DNA from: Amaurobius ferox
Taxonomy: Eukaryota; Arthropoda; Arachnida; Araneae; Amaurobiidae
Direction: 5' to 3'
Assembly (NCBI GenBank): GCA_951213105.1
Contig: OX578140.1
Location: 30,839,280 to 30,903,279, forward strand
Length of the DNA stretch: 64,000 nt
Within the stretch, counting starts at the first letter, position 1. Every line of letters begins with the position of its first letter. A program made the translations under genes and the position numbers. The notes under the pieces were generated by a model, which did no database searches, had not been told where the DNA came from, and was given only the letters and a program-made list of their open reading frames with translations. This document shows positions 55,328 to 64,000 of the stretch, piece by piece.

Positions 55328-55589
55328 CAACAGTTGTGGAGGTCGCTCTTCGATTCCGCTTGCCTACTATAGCAATATACCGATCATCAGAGGGGGTGGT
55401 AACCCTTGGACGACCGGACACAGGTCTCCGGACAACTGATTGACTTGTTTGGAATTGCTTCCATAATCGAGAAATTACCGAATGACCAATGCCAAAGAAA
55501 ATAGCGACATCTTTGATTGACTGTCCTGCTTCAATGCGTCTGACAGCACGACAGTGCTCACTCTCTGTCATTTGTCTTCTTTCATCCAT
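55328..55589 (-). pseudogene. Tc1 lineage 1 transposase N-terminus, truncated
   Basis: Uninterrupted from an ATG at 55589: DERRQMTESEHCRAVRRIEA, then GQSIKDVAIFFGIGHSVISR, LWKQFQTSQSVVRRPVSGRP and RNRRATSTTV. This covers the first helix-turn-helix, the GRPR-type hook and the start of the second DNA-binding helix region. The catalytic core is absent. It is the best preserved N-terminus of this lineage in the window. Confidence 0.87.
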
Positions 55590-55859
55590 AGAAACACGAA
55601 TATCATCAAATATAATCCTACAAAAGTTATAAACACTTCGTATCAGCATTTAAATGCACCTCCTCAAATCCTTTAGAATGCTAGCGTCTTCAACGACTAC
55701 CTAATTAGCATATATCCGGATAGTCAATCGTGATTGGCTCTATCATACGATATTTGCATACTGTCATCTACATCCGCAGTGATTTTCAGATACTTAAATT
55801 AAAATACGCTTTCAAAAAATGAAAATTTGCATTGCGTGCTTAACATTTGGAAGTCAGTG
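55328..55859 (-). mobile_element. Tc1 lineage 1 fragment (5' half)
   Basis: The intact terminus GGAAGTCAGTG ends at 55859 before TA at 55860-55861. Homology to other copies breaks off in the transposase near 55328 (ACAGTTGTGGAGGTCGCTC). The distal half and other terminus are missing. Confidence 0.85.
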
Positions 55860-55975
55860 TATTCTAAATCATCCTGCCAAATTGCAAATTATTCGATGCT
55901 ATAAGTCTGGCGTTATAGCCTTGATAGAAAATTTCTTTTTTTTTAAAGGCTTAGGTCAACTTCTGCACCATTTTT

Positions 55976-57445
55976 AATACTTTACAACATAGTTGAAAAG
56001 TGTTTATGACTTTGTTTATTTTGTCTGTCTGTCCGTTCGCACGATAACTGCCGTAAAAGTGACTTCATCAAAACGAAATTTTAGTATGTTGTTGAGACGG
56101 TCTATGGACCATATGGAAATGTAAATTAATAATATCATCCAATTAGTTTTGGATTGAACCCGGGTTGAAAAAATGTGAATCATTGAACCTTTAGGGACCT
56201 AATTTTTCACACATTTTTTTAGCGAAATTAAAATTCACAAATTGCTTCGAAAATTTTAGGAAATATTTAAATTATCCCATAAGATATATGAAAAAAATTT
56301 CAGCAAAATATGTTCGGTATATTTTTTAAATAAAAATTAAAATAATAATGACACCCATATAATATGAAGAGGTCGCGTGAGCCACTTCAAAATGAAATAT
56401 GGCATCCATCTTGTGTCAAAATCGTGAGTTTTAAAGTTCTTTTTAATTTATATTTAGTGTTGCAGCCGTCCTAAAACCGCTATAATTTTGCGTTTTTTTT
56501 CTGTGCATCCATATTTTGCGCTAAAGCAGTTACAATATTTTTGAGCTTAAATGACCATCAAACTTTTGATTATTTCTATAACAAAAGCTGACTTTAATGA
56601 ATGTAAAATGTAAACAAGTGATTGTAATAGGAGTTGAATAAGAATTGCAGAAATTTTCTCACACAAAATTATTTAACTCTGGAGTCTGGAATAAAAATGT
56701 ATGAATGCTCACTACTTTTACATAGACAGCTAGACGATTTATATTTCGATGACTTCATTTGAATAATGCTTGAATAAAATTTTAAGCATGTAGTTAGAAC
56801 GTGCTTTTAAGTCCATGGTTTTAATTTTCCAAGTAAAATAAATTAGTGTAATTCTGTGATAATTAAAATAATATCGCCGCTGAATGTATCGTATTTTAGA
56901 GATGTTTAAATAAAATTACAGTTGGATAGTATTTTATAATCAATGCTTTATGCATGATTGATCTTTCTTGCATTTATATTTAGTGTTGCATCCGTCCTAA
57001 AACCGCTTTATTTTTGCATATTATCAGTGTTTCTAAATTCTATGCTTACGCAATTACAATATTTTTTATTTTAAATAATCACTAAACTGTGATTATTTCT
57101 ACAACGAAACCTAGTTTTAACGTATTCAAAATGTAAACAAAACAAGAGATTGTAAGATGAGTTGTATAAGAATTGCTAAATTTCTTAACGCAAAACTATT
57201 TAGCTCTGGAGTCTGGAATATAAGTAATGTGAATGGAATATTTATTGATTTTACTTTGATAGAAAAGCAAGCGATTTTATAACTTTGCCCTTTTTGATGA
57301 TGTTTTAAGTTTCCAATTATTGTACTATGATAATTTTTTAAATATCACCGCTGAATGTATCGCATTTTAGAGATGTTTAAATTGCATTTCAGTTGGAAAG
57401 TGTTTCATAATCAATGCTTTATACATGATTAATCTTCTTTTTAAT
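55976..57445 (+). mobile_element. Family C element, extended by internal duplication (copy C4)
   Basis: Starts AATACTTTACAACATAGTTG, AAAAGTGTT, then the GTCTGTCTGTCC tract. The 3' half, from about TTTAGTGTTGCAKCCGTCCT to the hairpin end (ATCAATGCTTTATGCATGAT), is present twice (about 56453-56972 and 56983-57435). The first hairpin end is therefore internal. Confidence 0.78.
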
Positions 57446-58512
57446 ATAGAGAGATAGAGAAAAATATGTTCAGATTCCTTCTAATTATGCAAAGAGTTTC
57501 GAAAACCTATGCTTATAAAATACTACTTAATAAAAACTGAAATAAAAAGAATCACTAACAACGTGCTTTTCTGCCTTTAGTAATAAGTTCTTCTAGGAAA
57601 AGTTCAAATTAAGGAATAGTTGAATCGAATAACTACTTTCTTATGCAAAGACCTAATATCAGGATTAATTCCCTCATGATCGACATTTCAATATGCCGCT
57701 TATTATCTAAGATTCGCCTGGTTAATAATATAGAATTTTAATTGCATATCATCCATAAATTAACTTGGGGATCACTAGCAATGAACCGTTCGACTTCAAA
57801 ATTCGTAGAACAATATAAATGAAAATATAATCCTGACCTGTGCAAAGCACAATGGTCATAAAGTAAGAAAAAGTTTTGGGGAATATAATAAAAATCTGAT
57901 ATGTGGGTTTTTTCTACTTTGACTTTTTCAACAGACGATCGACCCCATGGAGGTAAAAGTAAGAGGTTTAAATTTCATATTAAGAAAACGCCAATATCGT
58001 CTGAGACTATTCTTATGGTGCTGTAAGATAAGTAATCCTGCATTACATATATTTTTGTGGCAAATGCTTAAAATATTTATTTAAACTGTCAGTTTTGTGA
58101 AAATAAATTATTAGCACAATGCAAATTAGAAGTGAAACAATTAAGAATATTCTGATATGTTCAAAATCGTTTTACCTTTCAATTTATTTTTATCTCTCCC
58201 TATATTCTTTTCTCAATCCTAGAAGTATGAAAATATACTGGTTAATTATATTCTTAATTAAAGTACCCTTAATTTAAAAATAATCTAAAATACGTATACT
58301 AAAAACTACGCCTTTCTGTTGTGTCAACTAACAATAGCGACTACTTTACTGACACTAGCGACTCCCAGATATAATTCTCAAAGCATTATGGCATTTTCAA
58401 GAAAGTTTCATCCATAGAAGTTTTATCTTTTTCTTTCTCGCTCCATGAATAAAATGTCCCATGTCAAACAAAAGAAACTTTCACCCTCTTAGTTCTAAAT
58501 ATTTCTTTAAAA
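57446..58512. other. Spacer
   Basis: AT-rich with no recognisable gene or repeat end. Confidence 0.45.
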
Positions 58513-58767
58513 TTTGATAACTGTGTGAGTTGAATTATACAGTTTTAATTAATTACAGTTTTAAGTTTGAATTATACATTTTAAATACCAATTATTTAAA
58601 ATTCTTAAAAACAAGAAAGATCAATCATGCATGAAGTGAACTGTTTGATAACTGTGTGAGTTGAATTATACAGTTTTAATTAATTACAGTTTTAAGTTTG
58701 AATTATACATTTTAAATACCAATTATTTAAAATTCTTAAAAACAAGAAAGATCAATCATGCATGAAG
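58513..58767. repeat. Perfect 124-bp tandem duplication with 7-bp filler
   Basis: 58513-58636 and 58644-58767 are identical as far as I can read (both start TTTGATAACTGTGTGAGTTG and end GATCAATCATGCATGAAG). TGAACTG lies between. The unit includes the outermost ~30 bp of the adjacent family C copy. Confidence 0.93.
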
Positions 58768-59578
58768 CATTGATTATGAAACACTTTTCAACTTCGATAC
58801 AATTTTATACAAACATCTCTCAAATGCGATACATTCCTCGGTAATATTTTTTAAATTATCATAACACTACAATAATTTATTATATTTGAAAACTTCGTCG
58901 AAAACAAATGAACTTTATTCAAATGACGTCATCGAAATATAAATCGCCTCTATATAAAAGCAGCATTTCATTCATAATCATGTTTCCAATCGTTTAATTC
59001 ATCACAATAGTATAATAATTTATTTTATTTAAAAATTTTAAAAATTGTTATCTACCATATTTATTTTAAAATGTGAAACCTTTCTCATATATAAAATAAT
59101 TAAATTCTTGGTAAGATATTTATTATATAATATATCTTTTTTTTCTTTCTGGAGGATATAACGAGAATCAGAATTTAATTGAATTTGTTTTTCTCCCTAT
59201 ATTAAATATTTTTTATTTAAAAAACTACCTAACATATTTTATTGAAATTTTTTTATATATTTCATGGGATAATTTGAATATTTCCTAAAATTTTTGAAGC
59301 AATTTGTGAATTTTAAATTCGCTTAAAAATATTTGAAACATTAGGTCCCATAGAATTCAATGTATTTCATTTTTTCAATCCGGGTTCAATAAAAAACTAA
59401 TTGGGTGATATTATTCATTTATATTCCCATAGGTTTCACAGACCGTCTGAAAAACACACTAAAATTTCATTTTGATAAAGCCATTTTTACAGCAGTTATC
59501 GTGCTAACGGACAGACAGACAGATAGAATGAACAAAGTCATAAACACTTTCAACTTTGTTGTAAAGTGTTAAAAACTC
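58742..59578 (-). mobile_element. Family C element, full length, reverse (copy C5)
   Basis: ACAAGAAAGATCAATCATGC at the left, through the TGACGTCATCGAAATATAAA block, to CAGACAGACAGATAGAATGA and AACACTTTCAACTTTGTTGT with AAAGTGTT at the right. Very similar in length and order to C1. Confidence 0.85.
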
Positions 59579-59698
59579 GTAAACGAACATTTAATAGTGA
59601 ATGATCGAAAAATCACACACTTGAAAATTTAAAATTATATAATGTACGGAGAAATTACAATAGTAATACTTTTTCGGTTAGTTAGAAATACAATATGA

Positions 59699-59758
59699 CG
59701 TACCAAACAACAACATACCAAACGACAACATACCAGACTACGACATACCAGATATAAA
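59699..59758. repeat. 15-bp minisatellite, four units
   Basis: Units of the form CATACCAAACGACAA, progressively altered from left to right. Confidence 0.85.
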
Positions 59759-59769
59759 CTTTCTAGCTG

Positions 59770-60020
59770 TTGTGGTTCTCAAGTTATTTCCAAAACACAT
59801 GTACATTCTTATGGCCAATCCAAAACGGGCTAACCCTATAAATTTCAAAATCCAAAGAATCGACATATATCGTAAAAGACAACGACCTACTAAATGTGGG
59901 CATTCTGGCTACTCTGCTTCTAAAGTTATTTCTCAAATACAGTACATTCCTATGGCGGACCCAGAACGGGTTGGTCCAATTATCTTGCAAATCAAAATTA
60001 TTAAAATGTGCACATAAAAT
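59770..60020 (+). repeat. Two-unit ~142-bp direct repeat
   Basis: AAGTTATTTCY.AAA.ACA.GTACATTCYTATGG and CCAGAACGGGTT-like blocks recur about 142 bp apart (59780 and 59922). The 81-codon frame across it (59772-60017) is internally repetitive for the same reason. A satellite or retroelement 3' region is more likely than a gene. Confidence 0.65.
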
Positions 60021-60051
60021 AATTCGATTTGATAAAACGGATCCTGCTTTT

Positions 60052-61267
60052 TAACACTTTACAACAAAGTTGAAAAGTGTTTATGACTTTGTTCATTCTG
60101 TCTGTCTGTCTGTATGTCTGTCCGTTAGCACGATAACTGCCGTAAAAATGACTTAATCAAAATGAAATTTTAGTATGTTGTTCAGACGGTCTGTTGGACC
60201 TATGGGAATATAAATGAATAATATCACCCAATTAGTTTTAGATTGAACCCGGGTTGAAAAAATGAAATACATTGAGCCCTATAGGACCTAATTCTTCAAA
60301 CATTTTTAAGCGGATTTAAAATTCACAAATTGCTTCAAAAATTTTAGGTAATATTCAAATTGTTCCATAAAATATAAAAAAAAATTCAGCGAAATATATT
60401 CAGTAGTTTTTTAAATAAAAATTAAAATAATAATAACACTTCTTATATGAAGCGATCACGTGATCATGATCACGTGAGAATCGACCCACTTCAAAATGAT
60501 ATATGGCATCCATCTTGTCTCAAAATCGTGATTTTTAAAGTTCTTTTTAATTCATATTGAGTGTTGTATCCGTCCTAAAACTACTTTATGTTTGCTTAAA
60601 TTCTGTGCATCTACATACTGAAACAACTCAATTACAATATATTTGAGTTTGAATTCTCATCCAAATTTGATTATTTCTACAACGAAGCCTATTTTTACTT
60701 ATGTAAAATGTAAACAGCGATATATGTAGAATGAGTTGTATTAGAATTGCTGTATTTCTTTAACACAAAATCATTTAGTCCATGGAGTCTGCATAACTGA
60801 TATGAATGAAATATTCACTGATTTTACAAAGAGATGGACGATTTTTTTCGATGAAGTTTTAAGCATTGAGTTTAATTACTTGTAGCTCCATGGTCTTAAT
60901 TTCTAAATAAAATAAATTATTATAGTATTGTGATGAATGACATGAATGGGAAATTATTTATGAATGAAATGTTGCTTTTATAGAGAGAGCCAGGCGTGTT
61001 ATTTTTTCTATGACGTCATTTGAATGAATTTCAGTTGTTTGCGATGAAGTTTTCAAATATAATAAATTATCGTAGTATTATGTTAATTCTAAAATTATTA
61101 CCGAGGAATGTATCACATTTGAGAGATGTTTAAACCAGGCAATTTATATTTAAATGCCGTCATTTGAATGAAGTTAATTTTTTTCGATGAAGGTTTAAGT
61201 TTTCAAATATAATTAATTAATGTTATAATAAATAATGCTTTAATCATGATTGATCTTTCTTGTTTAT
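60052..61267 (+). mobile_element. Family C element (copy C6)
   Basis: AACACTTTACAACAAAGTTG then AAAAGTGTT, a longer GTCT tract (about 60099-60123), and the C body with a GATCATGATCACGTGA palindrome (about 60462-60477). It ends at AATGCTTTAATCATGATTGA and CTTTCTTGT. Confidence 0.82.
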
Positions 61268-62456
61268 TTTAAATAACACTCAAAATTTGTCAAAAACTAA
61301 AATAAAGAGCTAAATATACTTAAATGTATTGATTAAACGCTTGCTTGTATGTAATTTTTGACGAATAACACCATTAGTCTAAGATGAACCATTCACGAAA
61401 TATTTAAGTTCTCTGAATTTAAAGGATCTATAACGACGTTTCAAAATGCATAAAGTTGACAAATGAAAAGAAGATGTTTCGAAACTGTAAAGACAATTAA
61501 ATAAATAAGACAAACCCCACTGTTTCAGGATGAACTGATTTCCTGATTTTTATGGGGGGAGGGGGGTTGTCTTTGTTTTTTTTTTCTTATTTTTCATTTA
61601 TTTATTTTTATTTTCTATTTATTTAATTATTTATTTATTCGTTATTTATATAATTATTTATGTTTATTTATTTATTTTATTTATTTAATTATGAGTTGGT
61701 GACGTTTTAAAATGCATTAAGACTGAAATTGGATATAATTTCAAATATGTATATGTTATTTTGTTCAGTTAAACTCAGTTTAATGCAGTGCTTCTCTTAC
61801 CCTTTTGTATTTGCTTCCCCCCCCCCCCAAACAACCTTTTACATATCGATTTCAGCTGCGCACCCCTCTTTAAAAAAATTCTGCTAAAACAGCCATAAAA
61901 AGCAATAAAATAGGCTCTTTCTAGGTAAGCACATTCCATCCGCGAGCTCCACAGGTTGAGAACTGCTACTTTAATGTATTATGAAAAAAAGAATATAAAT
62001 ATTTGAGTCTGTAGGAAAAGACTGTGCTGTCAACATAACGGTTGTTTTCTGCCTTTGCTACATAGCTGAGCATTATTATCCTTACATTGTACTTCTTTAC
62101 GTTTATAGCTTCTTAATTATCCAGAAATTTAGACTCATTTTTGTATCCCGAGAATACACAAGAGGAAACGCGTGTACAAAAGTGAAAATACTGATCCGAT
62201 CCAAATCAATCACAGGCATAGTTAAAAAGAAAAAAAAAGGTCATGCATAGGTAATCCTATTCAAAATATCCGGAAATGAAAAGATTTAGTAACAACAGAG
62301 ACTTTTCATTGCTAATTAGGTTCTCTGGGATAAGTTCAAATTAGGTAACAGCATAACTAAACTGCTACTTTCTTACTGAAAGACGCAATATCATGAACAC
62401 TTCATTTTCAATCGATATTTTAAAATCTGACGTTTATTAGCTAGGGCTCGTCATTT
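61268..62456. other. Spacer with simple sequence
   Basis: A G-run (about 61555-61566), TTTATTTA-rich repeats (about 61590-61690) and a C-run (about 61819-61828) are present. About 61268-61420 and 61740-62030 have faint family B-like words. No gene is visible. Confidence 0.45.
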
Positions 62457-62655
62457 TACTTTCCCTACAATGCATGGCAATGCATGGGAAAAGTATTGGA
62501 GTAGGGTCGAAAATCCGAACTCAAGTTTTCGACACATCAACCAGTTTCGGACACTACAGAAAGCGAATCCACAAATTTAAGTATAACATCTGTATATGTC
62601 TGTCTGTGTGTCTGTATCTGTCTGTGTGTGTGCGTGTGTCTGAGCAATATATGTA
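62457..62655 (+). mobile_element. Family B-like 5' end, interrupted by Tc1 (copy B13)
   Basis: ACTTTCCCTACAATGCATGG with GGGAAAAGT, then GGGTCGAAAATCCGAACTCA and a GTCTGTCTGTGTGTCTG tract up to the TA at 62654-62655, where a Tc1 element begins. The rest of the B copy would lie beyond the window. Confidence 0.75.
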
Positions 62656-64000
62656 CACTCACGGACAATGAAAGTTGCGCACCAAGATGGAAGCATAAGA
62701 TGGACTTGAAATTTTATTGATGGAATGCTACAGTTGAATAATATACATGATCACAACAACAGCGCAGCAGAACACGTACAGGGGGAGCTGTGGTACACAG
62801 TCCGGTCATCCTTAATAGCGCATCGCACCGCCTCGTTCTGCGATACAAACAGCAATACGGTCCGGCATGGAGTCCAACAGACGCCCGATGTTGTCCTGCA
62901 GCAGACGACTCCACACCTGTTGGACGTTACGTTCCAAATCCCGAAGATTGTGGCAACGAGGCAGCTGGCGTTCCAACTGATCCCACACATGTTCGATAGG
63001 GACAGGTCTGGTGAGCGGGCAGGCCATGGAAGTGTCTGAACATGACTCAGGCAGGCCTGGGCAACCCGAGTCGGGTGCAGCCGGACATTATCATGCTGGA
63101 ATTGTGCACCTGGAATCCCAGCAACTAATGGGAGCATATGGGTTCGTAGAATATCACCCACGTACGTCAATGTTCCAGGTACCACTATTAGAGCGGATCA
63201 GCTGTCGTAGACTATGGCTCCCCAGCCCATAATGTCTGCAGTGGGGCTGGTGTGGCGCTCGATAACGAGGTTGGGATTGTGGCGTTGTGTAAGGGACCTT
63301 CACACCCGGACACTCTGATCATCGGTCTCCAAAACGAAGCGGCACTCATCGCTAAACACCACACATTGCCAATCTGTGGCGTTCCACGTTGCTCTGGCCC
63401 AGTACCACTGCAATCGAAGCCCCCGATGTTCCCGAGTTAACGGCAGCACACGTAAGGGACGCTGGAATCGTAAATTCGCTTCCTTCAGGCATCTAGATAT
63501 AGTTCGTGATCACACAGAAGCCGCTACCTCTGCCTGTATCGTGGATCGGGTCGACGTAGGCTCTATACATACCTGCAGCATGATCATTCGATCCTCGCTA
63601 CTCGTGGTATGCCTGATCCGTCAAGAGCGGGTCACCCGTGTCTGGGTGGCGTCCCGTGACCAGTGCTCCCAGCACCGTCGGACGGTATAGTCCGAAAGAT
63701 TCATGTGACGGGCTGTCCGGCGCGCTGAGCACCCTGCGGTTTTCAGTCCGATGATCAGGTCTCTCTCGAAGTCCGTCAGTTGCGTATATCGCCGTTTCTG
63801 GCATCTACCCACCATTCTTTTCACTCCGTACTCGTGCTTGCGTGGGCTGAAGCTTCTCGCATCGATGGGGCGTAGGCTACACGCCGGTTTCTAAGGCCGC
63901 TGGCTCATGCTTGCAGTTCCACTCACGGATGTACGGTTATGCGCGATCACACCAAACTGGGATCATTTGCATAACAACCCGCCCTCTAACTATTTGCATC
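62656..64000 (-). mobile_element. Tc1-like DNA transposon, lineage 3, cut by the window end
   Basis: The left inverted terminus is CACTCACGGACAATGAAAGT after TA at 62654-62655. The transposase occupies most of the rest on the minus strand. The other terminus is outside the window. It is notably GC-richer than its surroundings. Confidence 0.88.
62812..63824 (-). pseudogene. Tc1-like transposase, lineage 3, inactivated
   Basis: The minus strand reads from MKRMVGRCQKRRYTQLTDFE (start at 63824, or at the second M) through the helix-turn-helix part (TARHMNLSDYTVRRCWEHW), SLKEANLRSQRP-like linker positions, LQWYWARATWNATDW, VVFSDECRFVLETDDQSVRV, DNVRLHPTRVAQ and LPWPARSPDL. After a frameshift near 63005 come IEHVWDQLERQLPRCHNLRD and CIAERGGAMRY-stop. 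Catalytic D, D and E can all be located, with 32 residues from second D to E if the shift is allowed for. Four in-frame stops (after VTRS, AASV, VRV and VYDS) plus the shift disable it. A few mutations separate it from an open frame, so it is a young pseudogene. Confidence 0.88.

Noticed and set aside
59772..60017. 81-codon repetitive frame
   Set aside because: The internal repetition follows the 142-bp DNA repeat, and an opposite-strand frame is equally open.

Overview
The window looks like non-genic, AT-rich DNA from an animal nuclear genome. I see no intact protein-coding gene, rRNA or true tRNA, and no bacterial-style operon. Tc1/mariner copies, a retroposed SINE with long target-site duplications, a probable solo LTR, an RTE-type 3' tail, an RNase H fragment and long (TG)n/(TA)n tracts all point to a eukaryote. 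The particular Tc1 and SINE mix resembles what I associate with arachnid (spider) genomes. That placement is a recollection, not a measurement.

Most of the window is built from a few interspersed families, which I name A, B, C and D. A (about 0.95-1 kb) and B (about 0.75 kb, with internal ~150-bp repeats) share nearly the same ends. The 5' end is a short palindrome of the form ACTTTCC..GGAAAGT. The 3' end is GGAAAGTCATGTG..CACATCAGATTT, which contains an ATGTG-CTGCC-CACAT hairpin. Both carry a GTCT/GT microsatellite 100-150 bp from the 5' end. C (about 0.85-1 kb and longer) has the same plan with unrelated sequence: AACACTTT..AAAGTGTT, then a GTCT tract, then an AAAGTGTT repeat and a terminal hairpin. 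D is a diverged relative of B. This architecture matches non-autonomous Helentron-associated elements (HINE, DINE-1 and mini-me types). That family assignment is inference, because no Rep/helicase is present here.

Layout. 0.8-5.4 kb: A, an RTE tail, B, A. 6.0-8.3 kb: a Tc1 copy and a reverse B. 9.2 kb: a SINE. 11.4-13.2 kb: a B interrupted by a second Tc1 lineage. 15.8-17.9 kb: LINE RNase H and LTR-retroelement protease remnants, plus a TTAA-type MITE. 19.3-24.0 kb: a run of B copies, the last split by a 1.54-kb TG..CA insertion. 24-29.4 kb: SINE bodies, B, C, two small TTAA MITEs and two weak exon candidates. 30.8-37.0 kb: A, then four head-to-tail B copies followed by A. 38.6-51.5 kb: satellites, A copies, nested C/Tc1/SINE, and a pogo/Tigger-like transposase remnant split by an A copy. 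52-62.4 kb: strong hairpins, A, a Tc1 fragment and three C copies. 62.5-64 kb: a B-like 5' end interrupted by a third Tc1 lineage that runs off the window.

No genes work together as a pathway here. The biology is the nesting history of transposons and the behaviour of the small hairpin-ended families. All transposase frames are broken, so none of the visible copies looks autonomous.
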